From positions 1,054,001 through 1,118,000 of the forward strand of contig JAWKUN010000003.1 of the NCBI GenBank assembly GCA_041398565.1: 64,000 nucleotides of DNA. Reading direction: 5' to 3'. The notes below the pieces were generated by a model, which searched no databases, had not been told where the DNA came from, and saw only the letters and a program-made list of their open reading frames with translations. The stretch comes from DATGPD01 sp041398565. Its GTDB lineage: Bacteria; Planctomycetota; UBA1135; UBA2386. Made by a program: the position numbers and the translations under genes. The stretch's first letter is position 1; each line of letters starts with the position of its first letter. Positions 8,180 to 20,187 of the stretch are shown here, in pieces.

Positions 8180-9979
8180 TCAGCGCTCGGTGGTCAACAC
8201 GATCTGCCGGCTGCCGGCGCGGACCGGCAACGCGTTGAACATGCCGTCGGCGACCAGCAGTGGTACCGGCGCGCCGTCGACGGTGGCTCGTCCGCCGAGC
8301 GCGGTGAGGTCGGCAGGGAACGCGACCACGAGGTAGGCGTCGCGCTGGGCGTCGACGGTCAGCTCGATGCGGTCGAGGGTGCCGCCAGCGTAGGTGACGA
8401 TGGCGTTGTGGCCTGCCGCATCGAGGCGTAGGGGGGGCTCGGGTTCCTGGCGCAGGTGGACGACGTCGGGTGAGAACTGCATCTCGGCCCAATCCCGCAC
8501 GACGCGCGCCCGGTAGCGGAAGCCGAAGGTGGGGATCAGCGGCCGGCCGCCCACGAGGTCGCGTTTGCTCGACAGCGCGTAGCGGCCGCTGGCAGCGTCC
8601 CAGTGCAGCATCTCCTGGTCCGGGTCCAGGTCGGCGAACGCCGGATTCATGTAGAGCAAGAACGGTGGCCGCGGCAGCACCCAGTAGTCGACGACCCCCG
8701 GACGCGCGCCGCCGTACAGCTCGATCAGGTCGGCGAACCCCTCGAGCAACTCGGGAGGCACGAAGTCGACGTGTAGCACCGCGCGCGTGGCCAAGCGTTG
8801 GTCCGTGATCAGGTCGACGACGGCGCGGGTGGTCGCGCTTCGTGCCCGTGCCTGACTGACCTCGGCCGGCACCCGCTTGGCGTTGGCGCCGGCCAGTCCC
8901 AGGAGCACGGTGGTGGCCAGCGCCATCGGCAGCCGGCGACCGGCGGTCGATCGGTCGGCCAGCGCCGCCAGCGCCAGCGCCAGCGGAGCCTGCACGAAGT
9001 AGACGAAACGGGTCTCGTGCGAGCGGGCGACGAAGGGGAAGCTGGCGGCGCAGGCCCACAGCAGACAGAAGCGCCCGCGCGGCGGTAGGACCACGAGCGC
9101 CAGCAGGAGCGCTGCCACGCAGACGGCGATCGCCGTCGTGCCGACTGGCAGGTCGAACAGGACGCGTAGCCAGGCGGCACCGTGCGCCATGAAGAGGTTC
9201 AGGTTCTCGGCGGGCGACAGGTGACCCAACGAGTAGGGATTGAACCAGTGGTGGTGCACGAGGACGACGACGCCGAACGGCATGGCGCGCAGGGCTCCGC
9301 GTGCGCCGCGACGCAGCAGGGGCCCGGACTCGAGACACAGGTGGGCGACGAGCACCACGAGTGGCATGTGGTAGGCCGCTTCGCGGAAGGTGAAGGCCAG
9401 CAGGTAGCCCAGCCAGGCCAGCCCGAGCCGAGCCGGGCGCGGACGCTCCACGTGCGTCGCATAGGCCGCCGCGGCGACGAACAGGCAGAGAGCTGCCGGC
9501 ATCACGTTGGCGCCCGCCGCGATCCACAGGAGCGCTTCGGCGCCGGCGGGAGACAGCGCGAAGAGGGCGCAGGCGCCGGCGGCGAGGCCCGACGATCTCA
9601 CCAGCCAGCGACGGGCCACCAGGTACACGCCCGCGGCCAACACCGCGTGCAAGGCGAAGACCACGGCGCGGAAGGCCGCGGGTGTCAGGCCGAAGACCTC
9701 GTACACGGTGTCGAGGAGTAGGAGCCAGCCCGGGCGCCAGTACGGCGACGCGCCGCCGCCGCCCGGCAGCGCCAAGAGGCGCGTGCGCACGATGTCGACC
9801 GCGCTGGTGTCCTTGCTGTACTGCAGCAGCACGAAGTCGTCGGCCGTGAAGAAGAGCGACAGCGCGGGCCCGTACACGGCGGCGAACACGGCGGCGGTGG
9901 CAAGCAACGCCACCACGACCGGCCAGGGCGTTCGCCATGCCCGCATCCCCGTTCTCGGTGGCGCATCCGCTTCCGTCAT
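8180..9979 (-). CDS. Polytopic GT-C type glycosyltransferase or mannosyltransferase-like membrane protein
   Basis: The protein has 599 residues with about ten transmembrane segments in the first 400. The first periplasmic loop contains 'FFTADDFVLLQY', the acidic pair expected of GT-C enzymes, and the C-terminal 200 residues form a soluble beta-rich domain. It probably transfers a sugar from a lipid-linked donor; the specificity is unknown. The ATG at 9979 overlaps the stop of the upstream glycosyltransferase gene by four bases (ATGA), so the two are probably translationally coupled and may act in one glycan pathway. A much longer ORF in this frame extends upstream but is a shadow of the next gene. 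Confidence 0.8.
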   Translation of the reverse strand: MTEADAPPRTGMRAWRTPWPVVVALLATAAVFAAVYGPALSLFFTADDFVLLQYSKDTSAVDIVRTRLLALPGGGGASPYWRPGWLLLLDTVYEVFGLTPAAFRAVVFALHAVLAAGVYLVARRWLVRSSGLAAGACALFALSPAGAEALLWIAAGANVMPAALCLFVAAAAYATHVERPRPARLGLAWLGYLLAFTFREAAYHMPLVVLVAHLCLESGPLLRRGARGALRAMPFGVVVLVHHHWFNPYSLGHLSPAENLNLFMAHGAAWLRVLFDLPVGTTAIAVCVAALLLALVVLPPRGRFCLLWACAASFPFVARSHETRFVYFVQAPLALALAALADRSTAGRRLPMALATTVLLGLAGANAKRVPAEVSQARARSATTRAVVDLITDQRLATRAVLHVDFVPPELLEGFADLIELYGGARPGVVDYWVLPRPPFLLYMNPAFADLDPDQEMLHWDAASGRYALSSKRDLVGGRPLIPTFGFRYRARVVRDWAEMQFSPDVVHLRQEPEPPLRLDAAGHNAIVTYAGGTLDRIELTVDAQRDAYLVVAFPADLTALGGRATVDGAPVPLLVADGMFNALPVRAGSRQIVLTTER

Positions 9980-11700
9980 CGGCGCACCAGCTCGCGCAGC
10001 TCGGACTCCGGCTGTTCGCGGGCGGCCTCGCCGCGGGCGCGGTCGGCGACTCGGCGCACACGCCAGCGCAGGGTCCGGCCGCGCGGTAGGGTTGCCCAGT
10101 AGCCGTCGGGGATCGTCCACGCATCCCCGGTGAGTTCGAGCTGCGCCGTCTCCCACGTCGCGAAGACCAGGCCGTCCGGGAACCAGATGTGCACGCTGTA
10201 GACGGTGGCGGCGCTGCCCAACGGGTCGTGCCAGCGGAAGGTAGGCGCCCCCTCCAGGGCCGCACCGGGCTCTGGTGTCAGTGCTTCCAAGGTGCGTCGA
10301 TCGGGCGCGCCGACGGTGTGCAGCCCTTCGTGGGACGACGCGTAGCACCGGTGGGGCGCGTCGCCCGTGCGCAGCGCCGGCAAGAAGTGGACGTGTTGCA
10401 GGGCGAAGGCTCCGGCGATGACGATTGCTCCGGCCAGGGTGGGCCACAGCGGTCGTCTCGGCCACGGCAAGGCCGAGAGGCCGGCGGCGACCAGCACGGC
10501 GCCGACTCCAGCTGCCGGGAACAAGTAGCGTCCCTGCGGCTGGATGAAGGACAGGTTGAACTGGACGTAGCCGGCGGCCGTGAGAACCAGGCTGACGAGC
10601 GCCAGGGACAGCGCCGCGCCGCCCTCGCGCGCCAGGGTGCGGAGGCGCCACAGCCAACCGACCGCTCCCAGCCCGAGTGCGATCAGCGCGGCGACCTCGG
10701 CTGCGGGTGGTGCCGGCCGCAGCGACCAGCCGACGGCGGCGAACGTCGTGTGCAGGGTGCGCCAGACGAAGTCGCCACCGAGGTAGCTCGTGCGCATGTC
10801 GGCCGGAAGTCGGTTGCTGGCGTAGGCGACGGCGTGGGGTACCAGGGCCAGCGGATCGCCGTAGAGCTGCGCGTTGCGCCAGAACCAAGCGCCGCTGATC
10901 GCCGCCGCCAGCACCATGGCCACCGCGAAGCCGAGCAGGGTGCGCCCACGGCCGCCGGGCCAGGCGACGGCGGCGCCGGTGAAGGCGAGCACCACCAGGG
11001 GCAGGAGGAACAGCGCCGTCAGCTTGGTGAGCAATGCCGTTCCGAGCAGCAGGCCGAGCAGCACACCCGCGCCGACGTGCAGACGCCGTCGCCGTACGCC
11101 GCGCACCAGCACGTACGAGGTGGCAGCCGCCAGGGCGGCGGCGAGGTTGCCGTTGTCGAGCACTCCGTGCATCCACGACCACTGCGGCAGGCAGGCCAAC
11201 GACAGGGCCGCCCATGCAGCGGTACCCGGACGGCTCGGGAAGAGCTCGCGCGCCAGCGCGAAGGCGAGCGCGATCGACACCGCGCCGAGCGCCGTCGACA
11301 GCAGCCGCTGCCAACGCAGCACCGAGATCTCGGCCGACACCGGCGCGCGCTCGTCGTGGCCGTGCTGCCATTGCAGCGCCGCGCCGGGCACGCGGTCGGG
11401 GGGCGGCGACCAGTAGGGCGTGCAATCGCCGTGACCGGTGATGGCGGCGACGGCGACGAGGAGCGCGTAGTAGAGCGGGGGGTGATGGCCGAGGCTGCCT
11501 TCCTCCCAAGGCGCCCGACCGGTCGTCGCCGACGACTTCAGGATCGTGGGCTGGCGCCCGGTGGCTTGCAGGAAGGAAGCGTAGTAGGCGTGGTCGTTCT
11601 CGTCGGGGCCTTCCCACGCCGGGGCACGCACGGCGTAGGTGCCGGCGAGCAGGGCGTGCACGACCAGGGCCAGGCCGAGCCAGATGCGCGCGGCCCGCAC
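9976..11700 (-). CDS. GT39/PMT-like membrane glycosyltransferase
   Basis: The protein has about 574 residues with many hydrophobic segments. The first extracytoplasmic loop 'EGPDENDHAYYASFLQ' holds the DE pair typical of PMT/ArnT-like GT-C enzymes. Further features are 'HHPPLYY' and an inner loop 'NAQLYGDPLAL', both common in this family. The C-terminus is a small soluble domain. The likely role is sugar transfer from polyprenyl phosphate on the periplasmic side. The start is uncertain: GTG at 11700 lies four bases after the mutB stop, while TTG at 11718 would overlap mutB by 14 bp. The 3' end overlaps the next gene by ATGA. Confidence 0.82.
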   Translation of the reverse strand: MRAARIWLGLALVVHALLAGTYAVRAPAWEGPDENDHAYYASFLQATGRQPTILKSSATTGRAPWEEGSLGHHPPLYYALLVAVAAITGHGDCTPYWSPPPDRVPGAALQWQHGHDERAPVSAEISVLRWQRLLSTALGAVSIALAFALARELFPSRPGTAAWAALSLACLPQWSWMHGVLDNGNLAAALAAATSYVLVRGVRRRRLHVGAGVLLGLLLGTALLTKLTALFLLPLVVLAFTGAAVAWPGGRGRTLLGFAVAMVLAAAISGAWFWRNAQLYGDPLALVPHAVAYASNRLPADMRTSYLGGDFVWRTLHTTFAAVGWSLRPAPPAAEVAALIALGLGAVGWLWRLRTLAREGGAALSLALVSLVLTAAGYVQFNLSFIQPQGRYLFPAAGVGAVLVAAGLSALPWPRRPLWPTLAGAIVIAGAFALQHVHFLPALRTGDAPHRCYASSHEGLHTVGAPDRRTLEALTPEPGAALEGAPTFRWHDPLGSAATVYSVHIWFPDGLVFATWETAQLELTGDAWTIPDGYWATLPRGRTLRWRVRRVADRARGEAAREQPESELRELVRR

Positions 11701-11704
11701 CGGG

Positions 11705-13822
<2,118 letters not shown>

Positions 13823-14020
13823 GGGCTAGATGGTGCGCGCCCAAAGGCCGCGATGGAAGCGCGTGGTCCCGCTTCGCGCGAGCCGTGCGGATGCGCGGCG
13901 GCCGGTCTCACGATCGACCGCGTGCCGCACGCCGACCCGGGAGGCTGCGCCCTTGCGCCGAGGATGTCGTCCGCGGCGCGCGAGGGTGGGACTCTACGTT
14001 CCGGGTTTTCCACGCCTCCA

Positions 14021-14049
14021 TTGACGTCGTGCGCCGGACGTTCAACATG
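14021..14049 (+). promoter_or_regulatory. Possible sigma-70-type promoter of the cytochrome c peroxidase gene
   Basis: TTGACG (14021-14026) is followed after 17 bases by AACATG (14044-14049), 55 bp upstream of the GTG start. The -35 is good and the -10 is weak. No cobalamin-riboswitch B12 box was recognised in this mutB/peroxidase intergenic region. Confidence 0.3.
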
Positions 14050-14104
14050 CGACGTGTGCAGCGCGTGGATGCCCGCGCGCATCGACCTCTCCACAGGACT
14101 GCCC

Positions 14105-15094
14105 GTGACCCACCGAATCTTGCTCGCTCTCTCGCCGCTCGCGCTCACCCTCGCCGGCTGTGGCGCCGAGGCCGCTTCCGTGCCGGCGTTGCCGCCGACG
14201 CCCAAGGGGCTCGAAGGCAAGCAGCTCAACATCCCGGCCGACAATCCGATGACGGCCGAGAAGGCACACCTCGGCAAGATGCTGTTCTTCGACAAGCGAC
14301 TGTCGAAGGACGGCAGCATGTCGTGCCAGTCGTGCCACATGCACGACAAGGCTTGGTCGGACGGCATCCAGTTCTCGACCAAGGTCGACGGCAGCAAGAA
14401 CACGCGCAACTCCCCGAGCCTCTACAACGTCGGCTACCAGCAGCTCTACTACTGGGACGGCCGGGCGCCGACCATGGAGAAGAACGTCGAGGCGGCGTGG
14501 AAGGGCCACATGGGTGGTGATCCCGAGGCGATGGCCAAGACCCTGGCCGGGATTCCCGGCTACGTCGAGGCCTTCCAGGCCTCGTTCCATGCGGCGCCTA
14601 CCGGAACCAACATCGTGCAGGCGATCACGACCTTCGTGCGTACCCTGCGCAGCGGGGACGCGCCGTTCGATCGGGGGCAGCAGTCGGAGGCGGCCAAGCG
14701 CGGTCATGCGGTGTTCATGACCCGCTGCGCGGCGTGTCACGTGCCGCCGCTCTTCACCGACATGCTGTTCCACAACGTCGGCGTCGGCGCCCAGAGCGAC
14801 GTCGGCCGCTTCAAGGTCACCGAGGATCCGACGACCACGGGCGCCTTCAAGACGCCGAGCCTGCGCGGCGCCGCGCGCAGCGCGCCGTACTTCCACGATG
14901 GCAGCGTGCCGACCCTCAAGGAGGCGGTCACGATCATGGCCAACGCCGGCGTCGAGAACGAGCACCTCGACCCCATCCTCAAGGGCTTCAAAGCGTCGCT
15001 GGCGGCGCCGACGGCGCAGGAGATCGACGACCTGGTCGAGTTCGTCAAGTCGCTCGACAGCAGCGAGCCATTCGAGGCACCGAAGCTGCCCTAG
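14105..15094 (+). CDS. Di-haem cytochrome c peroxidase (CcpA/MauG family), lipoprotein
   Basis: The 329-residue protein has two haem c motifs, CQSCH (C74, C77, H78) and CAACH (C208, C211, H212), in the spacing of bacterial di-haem peroxidases. It begins with a lipoprotein signal 'LALSPLALTLAGC', so it is likely anchored in a membrane and faces the periplasm. The family reduces hydrogen peroxide with electrons from small cytochromes or cupredoxins; MauG-like members oxidise proteins. The conserved 'GAFKTPSLRGAARSAPYFHDGS' lies after the second haem. The GTG start follows an AGGA box; an in-frame ATG 36 bases upstream is possible. It lies opposite to and between mutB and mutA, which suggests an insertion that split them. 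Confidence 0.92.
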   Translation: MTHRILLALSPLALTLAGCGAEAASVPALPPTPKGLEGKQLNIPADNPMTAEKAHLGKMLFFDKRLSKDGSMSCQSCHMHDKAWSDGIQFSTKVDGSKNTRNSPSLYNVGYQQLYYWDGRAPTMEKNVEAAWKGHMGGDPEAMAKTLAGIPGYVEAFQASFHAAPTGTNIVQAITTFVRTLRSGDAPFDRGQQSEAAKRGHAVFMTRCAACHVPPLFTDMLFHNVGVGAQSDVGRFKVTEDPTTTGAFKTPSLRGAARSAPYFHDGSVPTLKEAVTIMANAGVENEHLDPILKGFKASLAAPTAQEIDDLVEFVKSLDSSEPFEAPKLP

Positions 15095-15215
15095 GACGCA
15101 GCGTCACGGGATGCGTTCGCGGCGGAGTCACGCCTTGTTCGCTCTGCTTGGCGCCTCCGCGGCGCGGGCTCCTGGCCCGACGCGGCGTCACGACTGCCGC
15201 CGGCTCACGGGCTGC

Positions 15216-16760
15216 TCAGGCGGGGCCGTCGGTTGTCGCCAGACGATCGAGAACCCCGTGCAGAGTGGAGGCGGTGTCGAGTCCCCGGTGCAGGAAGCCG
15301 ATCGCTCCCCACGCTTCGCTGCCGCGCGGCGGCTCGCCGGTGGCGTAGAGCAAGGGGCGGGGGTTGCCCGCGAGGGTGGCGGCGACGCCGCGCACCAGGG
15401 TTCCGTCGCGGTCGTCGAGACCGCACAGGACGACGATGCGCGCGTCGGTCCGCCGCGCCAGCTCCGCTTGCACCGCCTCGGCCGTCGAGCACGGAGGGGC
15501 CTCGTCGGGTTCGATTCCGGCCGTGCGCAGGAGGTCCGCGGCCCAATCGATCCGCGGGCGGGCGGTCGTCGGCTCGCCGAACGGCACCAACACGGCCGCG
15601 ACCGGGCGTTCGGCACTGCGGCGCCGCAGGTGTTCGAAGGAGGCAGCGGGGCGCGCGGACGGTGCCTCCGGCGCCAGAGTGACGCGCGCGGCGGGATCGG
15701 CGAAGCGGTTCGTTCCGACCAGGGTCGATGCCGGCGCCGGCTCCGGCGCTGGCAAGTGCCCGTCCCTGGCCCAAGCCTGCAGCCTGCTCCAGGCGCCGTT
15801 GGCGATCTGAGCGGTGAGGCTCTCGACGGCGTACGAGCCGGCCAACGGATCGTGCACACGGGTCAGGTCGGCCTCGTGCACGAGCAGGCGGTGTTGGTTC
15901 GCCGCCAAGCGTCGCGACTCGTCGAGCGCCGCGACCGGATCGAAGAGCAACGGCTCGAAGACCTCGCAGCCGCCGGCCACCGCGGCGAAGGCCTGCAAGG
16001 TGGCACGGGCGAGGTTGAGCTCCGGGTCGATCGCGCTCCAGCAGCGGCGGCTGGCGATGGCCCACACGCGTGCGTGCCGCCGCTCGAGGTCGACCTCGAA
16101 CGCCGACGTCACCGTGTGGAACAGCCACCGCGCCGCGCGCACCTTGGCCACCTGCGTCACCAGGTCGGTGCCCAGGCGCAAGGGAAGGTAGAGCCGTGCG
16201 GCCAACGCCGATGGACGCGGAGCTGGCGACAGGCCGAGCCCGCGCAGCACCTGCACCAGCACGCAGAGGCTGGCGGCCAGTTCGTCGGCTGGTGCGGCGG
16301 CGGTCTCTTCCTCGACGATGTCGAGCACCACGGCGTGCGGCAGGCCGGCGCGCTCGAGCGTCGCCAGCGCGGCCATGCCTTCCGGCGTGGCGGCGAGTGT
16401 CAGCGCGACGCGGTCCGGGTCCAGCCGGCGGACGTCCTCGGTCTCGCCGTTCGCCAGCGAGGTCTGCAGGCCCCGAGCCGCGATCCGCACGAGATCGTGC
16501 CCGAGGGCCTCGGCGGTCGAAGCCGCGGCCGACGCAGCATCGTTCGCCACCATCGCCACACGGGTCGGAGCGACGTCGGGGTGCTCCGGTTGGGGCGGGG
16601 CCAGGTCGGCCGGCATGTCCGCCCGCGTGAACAGCGGCCGCATCTCCACCCCCTCGCCGAGGGGGCAGGCCAGGGCGTCGGGGTCACCACCGTCGAGTTC
16701 GGCGCGCGCGACTTCGCGCCACGAATCGACGGACTGCTGCGGCCACGCTCGCTCGCTCAT
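15216..16760 (-). CDS. mutA: Methylmalonyl-CoA mutase small (non-catalytic) subunit
   Basis: The 514-residue protein aligns in pattern with MutA: 'LRLGTDLVTQVAKVRAARWL', 'ADLTRVHDPLAGSYAVESLT' and a C-terminal flavodoxin-like domain. The cobalamin motif DxHxxG is absent from the C-terminal domain ('LVPFGEPTTARP' in its place), as expected for the non-catalytic partner of MutB in heterodimeric mutases. It is somewhat shorter than typical MutA (about 600). The ATG at 16760 starts seven bases after the icmF stop, so it is probably cotranscribed with icmF rather than with mutB. It is convergent with the peroxidase gene. Confidence 0.9.
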   Translation of the reverse strand: MSERAWPQQSVDSWREVARAELDGGDPDALACPLGEGVEMRPLFTRADMPADLAPPQPEHPDVAPTRVAMVANDAASAAASTAEALGHDLVRIAARGLQTSLANGETEDVRRLDPDRVALTLAATPEGMAALATLERAGLPHAVVLDIVEEETAAAPADELAASLCVLVQVLRGLGLSPAPRPSALAARLYLPLRLGTDLVTQVAKVRAARWLFHTVTSAFEVDLERRHARVWAIASRRCWSAIDPELNLARATLQAFAAVAGGCEVFEPLLFDPVAALDESRRLAANQHRLLVHEADLTRVHDPLAGSYAVESLTAQIANGAWSRLQAWARDGHLPAPEPAPASTLVGTNRFADPAARVTLAPEAPSARPAASFEHLRRRSAERPVAAVLVPFGEPTTARPRIDWAADLLRTAGIEPDEAPPCSTAEAVQAELARRTDARIVVLCGLDDRDGTLVRGVAATLAGNPRPLLYATGEPPRGSEAWGAIGFLHRGLDTASTLHGVLDRLATTDGPA

Positions 16761-16767
16761 CGCCAGG

Positions 16768-19700
16768 TCACATGTTGCGTCGGTACTGGCCGCCGACGCG
16801 GTACAGCGCGGACGAGATCTGACCGAGCGAGCACGTCTTGCCACACTCGATGAGCGCGGCGAACACGTTGTCCCCGCGCATCGCTGCCTCCTCGAGTTGC
16901 CGCAGCGCCGTGGCCCCTTCCTCGCTGCGCGCTCGGTGCAGGTCCGTCACCGAGGCGATCTGGTCGCGCTTCTCCTCGTCGGTCGAGCGGCGCACTTCGG
17001 ACGGTGTCACGAACGGAGAGCCGTCCTTGCCGATGAAGGTGTTCACGCCGACGATCGGCAGCTCGCCGCTGTTCTTCATCGTCTCGTAGTGCAGCGACTC
17101 TTCCTGGATGCGGCCGCGCTGGTACATCGTCTCCATCGCTCCCAGCACACCGCCACGCTCGGCCAGGCGGTCGAACTCGGCCATCACCGCCGCCTCGACG
17201 AGGTCGGACAGCTCCTCGACGATGAACGATCCCTGCAGCGGATTCTCGTTCTTCGCCAGGCCGAGCTCGCGGTTGATGATGAGCTGGATCGCCATGGCGC
17301 GCCGCACCGACTCCTCGGTGGGGGTGGTGATCGCCTCGTCGTAGGCGTTGGTGTGCAGGCTGTTGCAGTTGTCGTAGATCGCGTACAGCGCCTGCAACGT
17401 CGTGCGGATGTCGTTGAAGCCGATCTCCTGCGCGTGTAGCGATCGCCCCGAGGTCTGGATGTGGTACTTGAGCTTCTGCGAGCGCTCGTTGCCGCCGTAC
17501 AGGTCGCGCATCGCCTTGGCCCAGATGCGGCGCGCGACGCGGCCGATCACCGAGTACTCCGGATCGATGCCGTTGCTGAAGAAGAACGACAGGTTGGGCG
17601 CGAAGTCGTCGATCTTCATGCCGCGCGAGCGGTAGTACTCGACGTAGGTGAAGCCGTTCGCCAGCGTCAGCGCCAGCTGGGTGATCGGGTTGGCGCCGGC
17701 CTCGGCGATGTGGTACCCGGAGATCGACACCGAGTAGAAGTTGCGCACCCCGTGCTCGATGAACCACGCTTGCACGTCACCCATCGTGCGCAGGGCGAAG
17801 TCGGTCGAGAAGATGCAGGTGTTCTGCGCCTGGTCCTCCTTGAGGATGTCGGCTTGCACGGTCCCGCGCACGACCTGCAGGGTCTTGGCCCGGATGCGTT
17901 CGTAGGTCTCGCGTGGCACCACCTCGTCGCCGGTGACCCCCAGCAGGAGCAGGCCGAGACCGTCGTTGCCGTGCGGGAGCTGGCCGCGGTAGCGCGGCCG
18001 GCGCAACCCGCGTGCGTCGTAGCGCTCGCGCAGCTTCTGCTCGACGGCGTCGAGCTGGCTCCGTTCGCGCAGCCACCGCTCGCACTGCTGGTCGATCGCC
18101 GCGTTCAGGAAGTACGACAGCAGGATCGGCGCCGGACCGTTGATGGTCATCGACACCGAGGTCTTCGGATCCGCGAGATCGAAGCCCGAGTACAGGCGCT
18201 TGGCGTCGTCCAGACAGGAGATGCTGACGCCCGAGTTGCCGATCTTGCCGTAGATGTCGGGACGCTCGGCCGGGTCCTCGCCGTAGAGGGTCACCGAGTC
18301 GAAGGCAGTGGACAGGCGGCGCGCAGGCTGCCCGGACGCCAGGTAGTGGAAGCGCTTGTTGGTCGCCTCGGGACCGCCCTCGCCGGCGAACATCCGCGTC
18401 GGGTCCTCGTCCTCCCGCTTGAACGGGAAGACGCCGGCGGCGAACGGGAAGCGTCCCGGCACGTTCTCGGTGAGCAGCCAACGCAGGCGTTCGCCCCAGT
18501 CGGCGAACTTCGGGAGCGACACCTTCGGGATGTCCAGCCCCGACAGCGAGCGCGTCTGCTGCTTCACGCGAACCTCCTGACCCCGCACCTCGAACACGTG
18601 CTCGGCCGTGCGGTAGCTCGCGACGAGTTCGTCCCACTCGCGCAGTTGCTCGCGACAGCCGGCGGCCAGCTTCTTGTCGGCGTCGGCTCGTGCGGCTGCC
18701 AGAGCCGCCGCGGCGGCTTCGTGGCTGCCGTGCGCGCGCAGCGCGGCCGCGGCACCGTCGAGCTGGTAGAGGGTGCGCGCCGCCTGCACCTGCTCGTCGA
18801 CGAAGACGCGGTACTTGCGGTTGGCGTCGGCGATCTCGGCGAGGTAGCGCGAGCGCGCCGGCGGCAGGACGTGGCTGCGGCGGGTACCCGACTCGGGCAG
18901 GGCGCGAGCTCCCGCGAAGCGTCCGGGGACCTTGGCGTCGAGCCCGGCCGCCAGCACCGTGAACAAGCGGTTGGTGCCCGCATCGCCGAAGTGGGATGCC
19001 ATGGTGCCGACGATCGGCGCTTGCTCTGGCGGCAGCTCGAAGGCGCCGTGGTTGCGCACCCATTGCTTGCGTACGTCGCGGAGCGCGTCCTCGGCACCGC
19101 GGCGGTCGAACTTGTTGATCGCCACGACGTCGGCGTAGTCGAGCATGTCGATCTTCTCGAGCTGCGTCGGCGCGCCGAACTCGGGCGTCATCACGTAGAG
19201 CGACACGTCGGCGAAGTCGACAATCTCGGTGTCGCTCTGGCCGATGCCGGAGGTCTCCAGGACGATGAGGTCGAAGCCCGCCTGCGCCAGCACCGACAAC
19301 GCCTCGCCGATGCAGCCCGCCAGGGCGAGATTGGCCTGGCGGGTCGCCATCGAGCGCATGAACACGCGCGGCGACCCGAGGGCGTTCATGCGGATGCGGT
19401 CGCCCAGCAGCGCGCCGCCGGTCTTGCGTCGCGACGGGTCGACCGACAGGATCGCCAGCGTCTTGTCCTCGAACGCCAGGAGGAAGCGCCGGACGAACTC
19501 GTCGATGAGCGACGACTTACCCGAGCCGCCGGTGCCGGTGACGCCGAGGACGAGCTTGGGCTGCGGTGGGGTCGCTCGCTCCAGGCGCGCCCGCACGCGC
19601 GCCGGATCGTTCTCGGCCACCGACAGCGCTCGGCCGACGGAGACGTGGTCGTGCGCGCTGAGCGCGGCCGCATCGAACTCGCTGGTCGGGGCGAAGTCGC

Positions 19701-20187
19701 AGCGACGTAGCAAGTCGTCGATCATGCCCTGCAGGCCCATGGCGCGGCCGTCGTCGGGCGAGTAGATGCGTGAGATGCCGTAGGCGTGCAGTTCCTCGAT
19801 CTCGTGCGGCAGGATGACGCCGCCGCCGCCGCCGAGGACCTGGATGTGCTCGCAGCCGCGTTCGACCAGCAGGTCGCGCGTGTACTTGAAGAACTCGAGG
19901 TGACCTCCCTGATACGACGTGATGGCGACGCCCTGGGCATCCTCTTGGATGGCGGCGTCGACGACCTCTTGCGCCGAACGGTTGTGACCGAGATGGATCA
20001 CCTCGGCGCCGGAGCCCTGGGCGATCCGGCGCATGATGTTGATCGAGGCGTCGTGGCCGTCGAACAGGGACGTGGCGGTTACCAGCCGGATCCGGTGGCG
20101 AGGCACGTAGCGCGGCTCCGGCGACCGTTGCGGCTCCGGGCGTTGGTCCGTGGAGCGGGGCCCGGGGGTCGATTCAACCTGGGTCAT
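16768..20187 (-). CDS. icmF: Fused isobutyryl-CoA mutase IcmF (B12 domain, G-protein chaperone, mutase)
   Basis: The 1139-residue protein carries all parts of IcmF. The N-terminal cobalamin domain has DGHDAS at residues 43-48. The MeaB-like GTPase has its P-loop GVTGTGGSGKSS near 215-226, ETSGIGQSD near 311 and NKFD at 358-361. After a helical linker comes the mutase barrel, with 'SISGYHIAEAGA'. Substrate residues are of the isobutyryl type: 'AGVFPFKRED' has Phe, and 'KEDQAQNTCIF' has Gln where methylmalonyl mutases have Arg. The reaction is isobutyryl-CoA to n-butyryl-CoA (or pivalyl/isovaleryl) with built-in GTP-driven cofactor editing. The start is at MTQVEST; no clear ribosome site is seen. 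Confidence 0.96.
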   Translation of the reverse strand: MTQVESTPGPRSTDQRPEPQRSPEPRYVPRHRIRLVTATSLFDGHDASINIMRRIAQGSGAEVIHLGHNRSAQEVVDAAIQEDAQGVAITSYQGGHLEFFKYTRDLLVERGCEHIQVLGGGGGVILPHEIEELHAYGISRIYSPDDGRAMGLQGMIDDLLRRCDFAPTSEFDAAALSAHDHVSVGRALSVAENDPARVRARLERATPPQPKLVLGVTGTGGSGKSSLIDEFVRRFLLAFEDKTLAILSVDPSRRKTGGALLGDRIRMNALGSPRVFMRSMATRQANLALAGCIGEALSVLAQAGFDLIVLETSGIGQSDTEIVDFADVSLYVMTPEFGAPTQLEKIDMLDYADVVAINKFDRRGAEDALRDVRKQWVRNHGAFELPPEQAPIVGTMASHFGDAGTNRLFTVLAAGLDAKVPGRFAGARALPESGTRRSHVLPPARSRYLAEIADANRKYRVFVDEQVQAARTLYQLDGAAAALRAHGSHEAAAAALAAARADADKKLAAGCREQLREWDELVASYRTAEHVFEVRGQEVRVKQQTRSLSGLDIPKVSLPKFADWGERLRWLLTENVPGRFPFAAGVFPFKREDEDPTRMFAGEGGPEATNKRFHYLASGQPARRLSTAFDSVTLYGEDPAERPDIYGKIGNSGVSISCLDDAKRLYSGFDLADPKTSVSMTINGPAPILLSYFLNAAIDQQCERWLRERSQLDAVEQKLRERYDARGLRRPRYRGQLPHGNDGLGLLLLGVTGDEVVPRETYERIRAKTLQVVRGTVQADILKEDQAQNTCIFSTDFALRTMGDVQAWFIEHGVRNFYSVSISGYHIAEAGANPITQLALTLANGFTYVEYYRSRGMKIDDFAPNLSFFFSNGIDPEYSVIGRVARRIWAKAMRDLYGGNERSQKLKYHIQTSGRSLHAQEIGFNDIRTTLQALYAIYDNCNSLHTNAYDEAITTPTEESVRRAMAIQLIINRELGLAKNENPLQGSFIVEELSDLVEAAVMAEFDRLAERGGVLGAMETMYQRGRIQEESLHYETMKNSGELPIVGVNTFIGKDGSPFVTPSEVRRSTDEEKRDQIASVTDLHRARSEEGATALRQLEEAAMRGDNVFAALIECGKTCSLGQISSALYRVGGQYRRNM

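Noticed and set aside
13823..14104. Cobalamin riboswitch before the mutase genes
   Set aside because: I looked for the B12 box (GCCACTG-like) and surrounding helices here and in 20188-20503 and saw none.
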